Assembly: GCF_900634415.1 (NCBI RefSeq)
Contig: NC_041355.1
Span: forward strand, 4,786,813 to 4,850,812
Source: Cottoperca gobio
Taxonomy: Eukaryota > Chordata > Actinopteri > Perciformes > Bovichtidae
Direction of reading: 5' to 3'
Length of the DNA stretch: 64,000 nucleotides
In this document: piece by piece, positions 36,643 to 48,930 of the stretch
Layout of the letters: every line of letters begins with the position of its first letter
Position numbering within the stretch: position 1 is the stretch's first letter
Program-made: the position numbers and the translations under genes
Notes under the pieces: model-generated
What the model was told of the DNA's origin: nothing
Databases searched by the model: none
Seen by the model: only the letters and a program-made list of their open reading frames with translations

Positions 36643-39419
36643 TCTCTTACAGCTACCCCACCTTGGCGAGCAACACACCATACACTTCTGTCTGTAGCAT
36701 CGCGAGTTAACATTAGAATTGTACAAACTGAAGCAGGATATAAAGATTTGTCATTTTCCATTAAGTGCCCTGCATTTAACCCACAAACCCTTCTTTTTGA
36801 GCGCTGTCTGAATACCAGTTTGACAAAAGGCGGCGACACTGTAAAAACTTTCCCATTGTCTTGTCAGTCATGCCTGAACTCACATTCACATCTCATATTC
36901 TCATTTTTTGATCCACAAAAAATGGCAACGATTCTTTTATATTCAAATTAGAACATTAACATTAGACATCCGGCATCACAAAGTCCCTCTCTGTTAGCAT
37001 CTCATTTGAATATCTCATATCTTCAAGACACAGCTCTGTTAGAGTCATCTGGGCTTTTGTCCCCAGCACGGGACACCACAGGCAAGTCAGAGAGGTGTCA
37101 CACATCCAGCCTAGTAATTTGTCATGAAAGAACCCTTTCCCGGGATGAAGGTAACGTGCTGTCAAGGTTATAATGGCTAGCATAAACATAGCTAATTAAT
37201 TAGAAACCAGGTGAGGCAGGGCACGGCGACACTGCTGAGAGAATCCATAATTAGCTAATATGTTACATATACTCCTCAGAATATATTGTTAAGAAGGCAA
37301 AACAATTATGTTGGTGTGATTATCAACAAGGACAGACTGATAAGGAGTGTCTCAGTGGCACCTGTAACAACCTCAAAGAGAGCATGCATTATAAATACAA
37401 AAGGCAAGCCATTCTCTATTAGAGATGAAGACCAAAAGGCACTCCGACAATAACATGTCAGCATCTCTTAAAGTGCACAGCAACTCCCTCAGACGTCTCA
37501 AAAATGCCGAACAAAATGAAATGGCATGCTCCGGCTCAGAAAACTTGGCGCTGAGTGAAAACTTTCGACAATGCTTTTCTCAGAGGACAGAGTTGTTTCT
37601 TTTTAGACTTTGATGGTAAATTGCAGCCAATCCATCTATACTGTTCACTGGGAGGAGAAAACGCTATGCCACATCATTGTGATATTGTAATTAGTGAATG
37701 AGAATAGAGATCAAGCATTGCTGTAGTTGGGAATTTAGCCTCAGCCAAACATAAGCTGGATGGGAGGTAAATTGCAGGTTGAAATTGACAACTGTAACTT
37801 GAGGCAGAGAGGTACGACCGTCTGCGTATGTCTATAGGTTGCTTAAAGGTGTGGCATTCTCAGGTTTTCAGAATCCTGGTGTAATTACCACTAATTCTAA
37901 TACATATTGGGGAAGCTGAAGACACATACCAATTCCTCTGCCCCAGGCTATACTGTATATATAAATATATTTTAATTTGCTTTATTTGATTACTGATGAG
38001 CAAATAACTTCATATGGTAATGAATACATACTCTTATTTCTTGAGACTAGAGATGTTGGAATTGTAAATGCAGGTTACATATCATAATGGAGTCGACCTA
38101 AAACTTAAAGGTTAAAACGGCCTTAATCTCTGAGTTTTGAGGGATTTTTATTGGACTAATCAAGAAATCCCACTATCACGGTAATTCAATAGGAATTTAC
38201 AATATAATGCAATGTGGATATAGTATATCTGAATGTATGAGGATTGCATGCTGGGTTTGTATGTTGCAGATTCTAAATTAATTCATTAATTATAAAAATG
38301 AATTGGGATACAAGGGGAAGACACATAGACCATCACTATCGCACATACATAGCGACGACTCTAGTCGCATGCCATTTAACATTGTAATCCGAGAAGCATC
38401 ACAGTGTTTACCTCTAACGCTGGTTGTTCTTGTTACTGGTATCTAAAACAATGAGTGGTTACGATGCTTTACACATGTTCTGTGATGTTTCTTAGCTGAC
38501 ACTGCTGGATACACTTCAGAATCACACAAGTGCAAGTGAGCAGCAAAATGAGGAAGGCCTTGCAGTCAGGAATGTTGAAGGGAAAGCACATTTGGAGGGA
38601 GATATGGCTACTCAGCATAATATTTTGAGCTATAGGAATGCCACAATGCAAAATGTTGTATCCTATATATTACCTGTAGGTAGAAATCCATTCACATTTA
38701 GTTTATAGGGAACCCTTTGGGAGAAATGCAGCTATTTCTTCAAAATACACACACAACTCCACAGAACAGTGAAAGACAATGAATAAATTCTCATTCATAA
38801 TTTCTAAATGTTTCATGCTTGAGTGCAAACAACACTGTTTTCAGGTTCATATCAGTCACTACCACAAACTTGTGTTGATATCTCTGAGTTCGTGTTACCC
38901 CATATCCACCACTAGTCTTTGAATCTTCTGGTTCAGTCCAGAGAGAGAATGGTACGGTCCACTCTGACAGTGGAGACTCGTGTACCTGCTAATTACCTTA
39001 TAAAATCAGTTGCACAATTATTTGATCTCTGTTGTAATTGAGAAGGAAGAAAAAACAAGTTCATATGTATATTTCCGAGTTCAAACTGCTCAATGGTACT
39101 AACATTGTACCATAAAAGAGTTTATATGTTTAAAATATTGATTAATATCTCCATTTTCTACAAGTCTGACAGTAATAATAAAGAGAAGGTGATACTCCAC
39201 AACTTTCTGTTGGATGCAACCCCAGTGTAATCTGTCTCTTTAAAATAACTGCGGACACTTGCTATTAAGCCACTACTACATTTATTCTGAAAAATAAAAA
39301 ACAGCCGCAGCATTCAACAAGTAGAAGCATTTTATCAGAGATGCTCAGCAGATTTAGTGTAAATTTCAGCAGCCCTGACTTTAATTTCCCTTAGTATTGC
39401 AGATGCCTTGGATGAAACC
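36643..39419. other. Gene desert, interval 8
   Basis: No gene is supported. A unique stretch at 37130-37270 has AGCTAATTAATTAG near 37190 and CATAATTAGCTAATATG near 37248, so it is enhancer-like. The rest is AT-rich with only short frames. Confidence 0.58.
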
Positions 39420-39660
39420 ATTTCTATTTCTCTGCCCTCAGGCTCCTAATGGTGCTGCTGTGGTTCCTGCTGCTAAGGGGTAGCTGCCACCACCCCCCTC
39501 ATTTACCTGCTTGGTGGTGCGGCCCGAGCCTCAGTCAGGAAGTGCTGAAGCTGATCCAGCTTATCGGGCTGGCTCCTCCAGGGGCTTCTGCCACCATATG
39601 GCTGACCCAGGCCCTGCAGCCTCCCCAGGGGTGACTCGTGCCTGGATCAGAGTAACGATT
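39420..39660. other. GC-rich exon-like island
   Basis: A compact GC-rich island in AT-rich surroundings. On the minus strand, AG at 39642-39643 and GT at 39505-39506 bound a 135-base interval (39507-39641) that is open in one phase. Its 44 residues include LGQPYGGRSPW and DKLDQLQHFLTEARAA. The plus strand has a pyrimidine-rich acceptor-like CTCTGCCCTCAG ending at about 39441 and a 61-codon frame. Open frames on both strands can come from GC-richness alone. I recognise no family. Confidence 0.25.
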
Positions 39661-42600
39661 CAGAGTATATGGCTCTCCACGTTACCCCTCTACCCCCAGC
39701 ATGACTACACAGATGTTATTTCAGCAAAATCTTGAAAATGTGAACTATATATATATAAATGAAGCAAAGATACAAGTTAAATATCAGTTATTCAGGTTTT
39801 CTTCTCCAGTACTTGGATTAAAAACACACAACAATTGCACAGTCTGGCAGATGGACAGAATACTACCTGTGGCCACAATACTCCCAGCACCACATGAAAG
39901 ATGCACTTTCCAGCTGTTTCACTTTTCCCGTCAGTGCCCTGACATTTTAAATATGCTTTCACCAGTGGTTTCAATGGTCCTGCGTCCAATATTTGCATGC
40001 CTTTTGTCCCCAAAGGCAACAAAAGAGGATAGAGAAGAGGTAGATAGGAAAAAAGTCAACAGTTTCTACACTAGCCAAAGCTGTATCTAAATCTGTATAT
40101 AAATCTGTCTCACATCTTTGCACCCTGCTAGGCCCCCCCATCCCTCTTGTCCCTCGTTCCTCTCGCCTCCTGGAGGGCAGAGTGATTGAGGGGCGCTACC
40201 CTTTTCTTTTATCCTGCAAGCGAAGGACTGGCTGTCTCCACAGTCAAAAACATCAACTGTAGAGGTGTAGTAAAGACGAGGAAAGCGAAGGGGAGGGATG
40301 TTAAGTGTCACATATTCCCCTAAAGCACAATGAGCCATGCACAGGTTAGATGCAAGGATATGGAAAGTCATTATTTGCAGGCCTAAAGGGATGTAGTTGT
40401 TACATGGGCCAGATGGTATATCAACAACAGGCAAAAAAGGACAACCTATTACAATCCTCTGTAGTATAGTGGTTTGCTATCAAAGACCTACAAAGGCCTT
40501 GTTGTGGCTACCTTGTTATCTAATTTGTGTATGTTTATTTATGTGCCATGTGCATTGGTTGCCCGTGGGAGTTTAAAGATGTCATTTACATGTTTGAGTA
40601 CACCAGCGCTGCTTATCAAGTGAAGGCAGTATGTGTTTTAACATGTGAACAAATAGTGATGCAATGATCCAACAACTTAGGAGAATCATTCTTCGGAGTT
40701 TGATATATTATATACTGTATAAATTATAATTAATATAATATATATATATATATATATATAGATATATATATATATCTATATATATAATATATATATAATA
40801 ATATATGATAATATTATAGCATATATATAATATAATACATAATAATTAATATAATATCTATATATATATATATATTATATCATTATATATATATATATAT
40901 TGTGTATATATATAATAAATAATAATAATAGTTATTATTCATATATATATAACATATATTGTATAATATATGATTATATATTTTTAATAAGATATATAAT
41001 ATATATATATATATTATATATATATGCCATATATATGTACATATAAATATAAATACACACATAAACCATCTAATCAAACCAATACCTAAGTACTTAGCAT
41101 CAATAGATCCACTGATTTGCGGATAATTAATCTGTACAAGTGTAATTTTACATCCTCTTGTTTGTTTTTTTTACTTTGCAGTTACTGATTGAGTACAGTA
41201 GGTTGGTCAATATGAAAATAATAGTGTAACAGTGTGATCCAGAAGTATCCAAAAATATTTAAAAGAAAGCTATTTTAATTGAAGCAATGCAAATCTACTG
41301 CATATACACACGGCTTATTCCTCAATATGTAAAATTAATACATGATATAAAACACCTAATATATAACAATCGGTGACAAGAGGGGCAAAACATACAACTG
41401 CAACTGGAAGTCACCTAATACTCCAAGAAAGCAGAGCCACTCCACAGTCAGTATATCAGACAATAATACATCATGAATACAATTACATACCAAATGTACC
41501 AGTGCAGAGACAAAAACAGACTCAAGATAGTTAAAAGCTATCGAAGAACAAAGGAGACAGCGCATAGAGGACCATCAGGTTTCGGTTATTGCTGGGTTAT
41601 TGCTGGCTTTGGAGGCAAGAAGCAATTATCATCGAGAACATCAGTAAAAGCATGGAGCTGTTGACATAAAAATGTCCACTTCAGTATTGCTTTGCAGCTC
41701 ATTCCAGTTACTGGGAACAGTAAATTGTAATGAGGAGAGCCTGATGGAGGCGTTAGCTCTGGGGACTGTTAACTGACTGGGCAAATCGGGTACTATAACT
41801 GACAGATGAGATTTGTAGCACGCTTAGGTTTGTAATCTAATCTCTGCTATCATCGAATGACACTATCAGGAGTTGTTTTATTGTCAATGCATAGGAAAAT
41901 CACTTTGTATACTCTTATTATAGTAGAGTGTGTGAACTCTGCCAATGTCTGCCTGTAAAGTTGGTTGCTGTAATAATAAGTGGAGCAACACTGGATATCA
42001 CCATCACCTTTTGTTCCATGTTTTTGGTGAAATTTGCTTTATAAATACTCCTTTAATTTAACTTTCTCAAGCTCAAAAGGTTCGGCCATTTATTGTTTTC
42101 ATATCTTGTAAATATATACATATTTAAAGATCAATGTCGCCACAATTTTCATGATCTTTTTGTATATTTGATAATTCAAGGCCTACACAGAAATCATAAC
42201 AATGTCTTTAAATGGTCCTATTCAGTTTAACGGGTTTAAAAAAATAAAACAGAACGTCAAGGAATGTATATGGAAAGTTAAACTACTCTCTAATTACCAG
42301 TGTTTTTGTCACTGTGGCCTGTGGTTCTGTAACAGTGAAAGAGATGGTGATGATTGTTATGTTTGCAGTTACAACAGTGCCATGCTGCAGGCAGGACTAA
42401 GCACAGTGCACTGTTTACATGGTTTGTAGGGACACCTATTGGCCAAATGTGAAAACTACACTGTATCTTGCACAGATGCACACAAGATGAAAATGTCCCA
42501 GCAATCAGGAGTGCATTGCTTTTAATTTGTGAAGTTCATTAACGCTGAATAACAAACACAATTTGTCATACATAATGGATAACAATTACAGTGCAAGGCA

Positions 42601-43479
42601 TACTCTCCTTTTCTTAAAAACAGGACAAAAGGGGGCTAGAGTTTCTCCGACTTTTAATACACAGTGCAGTCACATACTGAGCAGTCAAGTCAGCCTGTTA
42701 GGAATAAAAAAAAAAAAGCAGTGCTTCCTTAGGACATACTAATGAATCATGTATAAAAGATAATCATTATTGGTTTATAAACGCTAGCGTCTCATAAGCC
42801 ACAAGCACACAGCTCAGTCCCAGGATATGCAACAACTAGTAATATTGTAATTAAAATTAGAAACATGGCTGAAATTCTCCGACTTCAGACAACAAAGTAT
42901 CACAACAATATCTCTCGACTACGCGAAAAGCACGAGCGCCGGCAACCTCTGCAGATGGGACATTCATAATGTCCAAGAACACATGGATGAATGTGGTTAG
43001 TTTTAAAAATGGAAACTTGGTGACTAGATACACCTTTATATTTTTAAGGATACTTTAATGATGTATCAAAAACACCTTTGTTTTTACATTACGGAGTAGT
43101 GTTTGAATAAATTGTTTTTCTGTTTTTTTGTTTTAATACTTTGTCCTTAATGGAGTTCTCAAAAAATAATATGGTGGAGAAACTAAAAGTAAAACAAAAA
43201 AAGAGCTCCCTTTAATGTTGCACTCATTTAGCTTCTGCTCATTCCCACAGTGCTCAACAGGTGTCGTTTGCTGCGGTAAGTCCTACTTAACGGCAAAAAG
43301 ACTTCCCTCTTGATTCAGTTTCACCTTTCATGGACCAGCTACCTTTGAAAGAGTGAGTGTATACAATAAATAGAATAATTCATGATTTTGTCATTAAAAA
43401 TGAAAAGTTCCTTTTCCTCATACTTGGAATGTGTTTTGAAATTATACATAATGGACCATAGAAGTTCAGAAGTTTTCCA
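39661..43479. other. Gene desert, interval 9
   Basis: No gene is firmly supported. The block has octamers at 39991-39998 and 41287-41294, overlapping plus and minus frames of 115-129 codons at 39.7-40.4 kb that resemble nothing known, and a TA-rich satellite-like stretch at 40699-41066. A region at 41650-42060 may be a decayed repeat because its end (ATTTGCTTTATAAATA) is reminiscent of repeat tails. Confidence 0.55.
40699..41066. repeat. TA-rich low-complexity tract
   Basis: About 370 bases of almost pure A/T, made of TATA runs with ATAATA interruptions. It is self-complementary over much of its length and could extrude hairpins. Frames in it (Tyr/Ile-rich) are artefacts. Confidence 0.92.
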
Positions 43480-43800
43480 AACCTCCTCAAGCTATGTTGG
43501 GAGACGTACAAGAGTCCCCCCTTGCGTTTCACAGGAGAGGGGTACCGCGGCTTTAATTATGTGCAGAGCTCAGATCATTAGCATGGAAGGGGTGGAGGGG
43601 GGGGGGGGGTGCAGTGCGGAGCGTCCTCGTCTCCAGTCAAGGCACAGTGCTCTAAGTCGACCACCCCCTCCTTTCTCCTCCTCCTCCTGTCATGTAACAA
43701 ACGAGCCCCGACCTTGTTACCGAGGCACAGGTTAACAAGCACAGGCGCAGCGCGCTCATGCTGAAGATGTGGGAGAATGTAGGCTAATATGATTCTAATA
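43480..43800. promoter_or_regulatory. Candidate regulatory GC-rich block
   Basis: Unique sequence that includes GGTACCGCGGCTTTAATTAT near 43541-43560, CAGATCATTAGCATGG near 43571, a G13 run at 43597-43609, a CTCCTCCTCC stretch near 43675 and GGCGCAGCGCGCTCATGC near 43745. It has more CpG than its surroundings. It could be an enhancer or a weak promoter. Confidence 0.33.
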
Positions 43801-46800
43801 CGATTGAATCCTAAATAAAGATTTGAGCGAATAAACACAGATTAAAGGCAGTTTATTCAAATAAACGTGGAAACTAAATTCATTTTTAAATATAGTTTAC
43901 AGGATTTCTTTTTGATTCAAATACATCCTTAAATTCAAGGTTCATGTGAAGTCTTCTCAAATTAAAGCTGAGACGCATTCTTGAAGAGAAATCTCCCAAC
44001 ACACTCTATACGATCAATCCGCTTAATCCCACTAAAGAAACTCGGCTCTATATGGCTGCACTGCAGGAAACAATCCCGAGTATTACCATGACACAGATAC
44101 ACGTAACGCTTCACACACATTTATCTCAACCCAGTTCTAAACTTTCTCAATTATTCATTAATATGAAATTGTGTTTGTCTCAAGTGGAACAGCGTGATTT
44201 CCTCCTGCGACACACAGGCATCGTTTGGCCCCTCTCCAGGGCCACTGTCACTCCTTTGCCAATATCTCCGTTGACACATATTGTTCAGGAATCCATTTCC
44301 CTCCTGATAGTTTGGAAAGCCCTCATTTGTCCTAATCCTGAGACCATTTGTAATACAGAACACTGGGATAAATAATAAATTGTGTATGACAGAGTCAAAG
44401 GAACAAAAAAAATGGAGCTGGTGAACGAATGGTTTGCTTTATGGTTGGCAAAGAAAATCTTTCTTTATGGTCGCATTATCAAATCATGATATGTATATTC
44501 ACTGTTGAAATGAATAATAATAAGTGAAATGTGGGAGGAATGCGGAGAACAAAAATAAGGCTGCTATCTGCTGTGACGGCTTCATAATTGTGTCAGTCTG
44601 AGACTCGCTCGCTGGGAAAATGTAGAGTTTTGTATATTGTTGAAAATCATGTGACACGTGTGGATACAACCGCATCTCAGTCGTACTCTGTGGACATTGT
44701 GTGCAATTTTAATGTTTGAGCTATAAGAGAAAATTAATATATAATATATACTGTATATTAGACTACTAAACTTGCATTTGCTTTTAAATATCTTTTCCTT
44801 TGAGTTGCTTTTAAAAGAATGACGACGAAGAATACATGTGGCAGAAAAGGTGAAAAAGCCAAGAGAGATTGAAAAACTCATTCTTTTATAAATGTTTAAA
44901 ACATACTTTTTAATAAGTCTCTCATTAGAAATGTACAAGCATTTGTTTTTGGTGATGTGATTTAAATTGGTGTGTAAATAAAATAACTTTAAGATGTACA
45001 ATGTGACTGAACTGCTTGACCCTGAATAAAGCTTTTGTCTCAGAACTGTGTTTATCGTTAATATTATTATACATTAATATAATATAATTGAACAAATATA
45101 CTGTTTAAAAAAATATGATTATACACAGCCAGAAATCAGAAATATAATTTGGGGAATTATTTCAAAGCATTACAAAATGACATTACTAACACGTAGTAAT
45201 TTAGATATTGATCACAGACTCTTCCGTGGCAGATGGTTCCCTGTACTGTTAATCTGGTAGGCATATAAACCAATTATAACTACGTAGCTCATTTCCTGTG
45301 ATGTCCTGCTCACATGTTCAAACTGAGAACCTTAAGAAATATAAGGTGACCTCTTCCACTATTTCCCAGTGGCATTTTTTTCCCCATGAATGCTGCATGC
45401 CGAGGATGAATTCATACATAATTTGGAAACATCGTGTCGTGTGATCTTCTGTAAGCACTGTTCATTCCAATCCTGCAAAAGGCTACTGAATAACTTTAAT
45501 AAAAGATCAGTGATGCTAAAGACTCATAAAACAACACTCATCTATTTTAATGCTCGGAAAAATTTCCATTTCGGTTTCCTTTGTATCCAAGATTCATTTT
45601 GCAGAAATTAAATTAGTTTGAATAGCATAATTTGTAAATATATTTTAATTAACCCTTTTCTTCACCTCGTTTGTTAAGCGAGAGCAGAGCCAAATGAAAT
45701 TCAAACTTACCTGTAAGGCAGACTAAGGACCCGTCTATGAAATAAGGCAAATAAAAACACTCCTGCACAGTTTACTTTTTTGCATACTCAGTTGTTTTTA
45801 GCTAGGCGAGGGTCTTAATTGCATTGTCGTTAGTGTGTCTAATAATCGCCTAGGGACATTTGGGTTTATGAACCTATGCAGGCTTCTACTGTGTGTAAAA
45901 CCTGCAGAAGGAAAACCACAGGAAAAGGATGCCCACCACTGCTCCTTAATTTAAGGAGAGATTAATAAAGTAGTTGCTCGACTTGCAGTTTGTTCTCCCT
46001 AAGGGTTGTATTAATAATCTTAGAGATACAGGGTTCATCTGTGGAGATCTGCCCTTGTAAAAGACCGACAAAACTTAAAAGGGCTTGTCTTAAAAGATCA
46101 CTGATGAGCTGCTGTTACTGGTCGTCTATAATTTACTGTTAGTTTCATGCAGATTAAATGTTAAAAGAGAGTCTGTCTTTACAGTATAAAGTACACTGTA
46201 CTGCCTGTCTGGAGGACTAAACCGCTAACACAACGTCCAGTAGATGAGAGGCAATCTAGTTCCGTATTAAGATGTGTAGTAGTGGGTGGTGAAGGAGGAA
46301 GAAGAAGAAAGAGGGGAAGAAGAAACGACAGCCTCAAATACGGAGACGCCACACACTATGCTACTTCTGGAATGGAGCACAACTCGTGTTTGCTTACTTT
46401 AACGTCAGCTCACATGGAAATAATGATAAATAACAGCACACGACTATCAAGATGTTTAAGTGTTATTTATACATCCCAGCGTGAGACAAGTGGTTTTCTA
46501 TATCCAGCCAAAGTCTGGAAGAGCAAGTTCCAAAGTCTACTGTCTAGGAAGATTGGACACTTATAAGCACTGACAGTCATTTGTTTGACAAAACTGAGCA
46601 AAAGGTTTATGGCTTATTTGAAAATCCCTCATCTCACCCTTTCCTTATTTCCATTGCAGTCTCACAATGGTCTTTAATACAGTTTGTGACTCCATCTGTG
46701 CATTCACAATAACATGTGCACACAAAATTGAATGCTAACGCTCAATGATTAACCTGAAGTCGACAACCAGGGATCTTAAAACCTCTAATATGTGGCATTG

Positions 46801-46852
46801 TTAAAAGAATTATAGCAAGCCTTAAATTCCTCAAAAAGGTGTTACATACCTG

Positions 46853-46855
<3 letters not shown>

Positions 46856-46919
<64 letters not shown>
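46856..46919. repeat. (AT)32 microsatellite
   Basis: An uninterrupted 64-bp AT dinucleotide tract, fully self-complementary and so cruciform-capable. Confidence 0.98.
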
Positions 46920-46923
<4 letters not shown>

Positions 46924-48073
46924 ATATTACCTGATCTAGGTTTAGCACAAAAATAATAAACAGAATTCTGAGTCATTTTTATATTAACAGTAAATGATTA
47001 AAATAAAATAGTTTATTTGTTGATTCATTCATTAGAAACTGAAAACAAAATTAACAGCTGACCCTTTTTGAATAATTGATTTGCCCCTTAAGACATTTAA
47101 CAAGTGAAAGGTTGTAACATCTCAAACATAAATGTGAAATTAATACCTTTTCTGAAATAAAATAAAATAATAATAATTAACTTTGGGCTCTGGAAAGTTG
47201 GGATGAGAAGTTATTATAAAACGATATTATTAATCTATAATAAGAACCATTAGATTACTGGATAAAGGAAGTTATTACTAGATGCAGCTCTAATGAATGG
47301 TGGTAGAATCCTGTTCACCGTCTGGTAGACGAGGAAGTGTCTACCATCACTTCACCATACTATAAATATGTGTCTTAAAATGTCATGCTTACAGATAACG
47401 ATAACTTCGAAGGCAAACATATTAAATATATATTCTAACAGGTATAACGAAAGTGTTTTTTCTAGGGTTGTAACCATGAATGAATATGGTTTTGTGTAGA
47501 ATGTGTGGGGAATATTGAAGATTGCTGATAAAAACTTCCAAATAGTCCTCACCGTTAGTTTATAATGTATCAATTAAACTCCCAAAATCAGACGGCTACT
47601 ACTTTTATATTGTGATCAGACTATTATTGCATTTTTAGAAATCCAACGTGGCTCATTGGTGCAGTACTCAACCGGCGTTTGTTTCCGAAGCATGACTGGT
47701 TTTCATTTACAGAATGTGTAAGCATAAATAAATTAAAACATTTGAATACAGCAGGAAGTGTGTATTCTCAGAGTGGAAATGGTTTTAATGTAATCATCCC
47801 TGAACGCAGCTCAGGGCTTTTCTTTTTTTAAATAACAAATGTTCTGTTTCTGTATTTAAAGATTTGTTTCTCAAATTCTCTTACAGGTATTGGCTGGACA
47901 ACATACGAGTAGCTTTCATATTTGTCTTGGTTTGTAGTGAACAACAATGTTTAGAATCAAAGCAGTTGCATGAAACTTTAGTAACATGTGTTCAGTGAGC
48001 ATGAACACTGCATGCAAAGCAAAGACACATTTGTTGGCATCCATTTACAGTCTGTAAGTGACCTTTTCAACAG

Positions 48074-48074
<1 letters not shown>

Positions 48075-48133
<59 letters not shown>

Positions 48134-48134
48134 G
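48075..48134 (+). repeat. (CAG)n/(CAA) trinucleotide tract, 20 units
   Basis: Twenty in-phase triplets: five CAG, CAA, seven CAG, CAA, six CAG. Two CAA interruptions would keep a glutamine frame intact. It lies within a short ATG-started frame at 48012-48155 (47 residues), which is open upstream to the stop at 47982-47984. I cannot say whether it is translated. Confidence 0.95.
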
Positions 48135-48584
48135 GTTATTGTTTTATTACAATGATTTTATAACAGTGATAAGGTTTCTGCTTTTAGGCTTATTGTCATG
48201 GATCTACATCTAGGAACAATCTGATTGTGGTTATTGTGTATGAATCAATTATTTCTTTTTCAATTAGGAGAAAACAAATGACTGAAGTATCATCATGCAT
48301 TATTCATGGTAATGAAACCATAGCCTTGCATTGCACTCTTGACCACCTGTTGGGACCTTGTACTAAATATTTCACAGCTTTTCTCCCTTTTTACTTCTTC
48401 TATGGCCCTTTGATGTTTTTGTTCCACATTCTTTCCTCCTTTTTCATCCTCTCTGGAATAGCTGTGGAATAATCCTGCAGTTTTCGCCTTTCATGCCTGA
48501 AACTTTGCATTGCATTTTAACATTTGTCTAGAGAACATCCTTTTTCCTTCTGTGTGAAAGATCATCTTTAATAAAAGTGGAGGG

Positions 48585-48930
48585 CTGAGAAGAGCTGTAA
48601 ATCTGTACTAACCACACCGCGCTGAGGTCTCTGGGAGACTGATTAGCATCTGGGAGCCGGTGCATGGCTTCTTAATAATGAGAAGTGCTGGTTGGCTGCC
48701 ATGTGACTCGGCTCGGCCTTGATGCCATTTCCCTGGTCGGTAAGAACATACTACAGCCTACATTTCTTCTGTGTCCATCGTAGCAGGCAGCCATTCAAAG
48801 AACTTTTCACTTGAAAGGTTTGTTAATTTCTAACAATCTCGTCACCGGAGCAGAGATGCGACCGCGTCTCCCTTCAGATTCGAGGACGCTCCTGTGTGGC
48901 CACAACTCCGGTGCAACATTGGCATCACAT
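48585..48930. promoter_or_regulatory. Candidate enhancer block
   Basis: Unique sequence with GACTGATTAGCATCTGGGAG near 48637-48656, TTCTTAATAATGAGAAG near 48669, GCTGGTTGGCTGCCATG near 48687 and TTTGTTAATTTCTAACAA near 48818. A CATCTG E-box overlaps a TTAGCAT core. Composition is balanced and there is no repeat. The call is inferred. Confidence 0.35.

Larger units (their letters stand above)
43801..48584. other. Gene desert, interval 10
   Basis: No gene is supported. The AT-rich interval holds a 139-codon Ile/Ser-rich minus-strand frame at 44582-45001 that fits chance in AT-rich DNA. It also has an AT microsatellite (46856-46919) and a CAG/CAA tract (48075-48134). Confidence 0.58.

Noticed and set aside
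39701..40434. Plus (129 codons) and minus (115 codons) frames near the exon-like island
   Set aside because: They use non-ATG starts, have no recognised domain and no good splice sites linking them to the island. They are kept only as context.
44582..45001. 139-codon minus-strand frame
   Set aside because: It is Ile/Ser/Lys-rich in AT-rich DNA, matches no family I know, and the length is within chance expectation.
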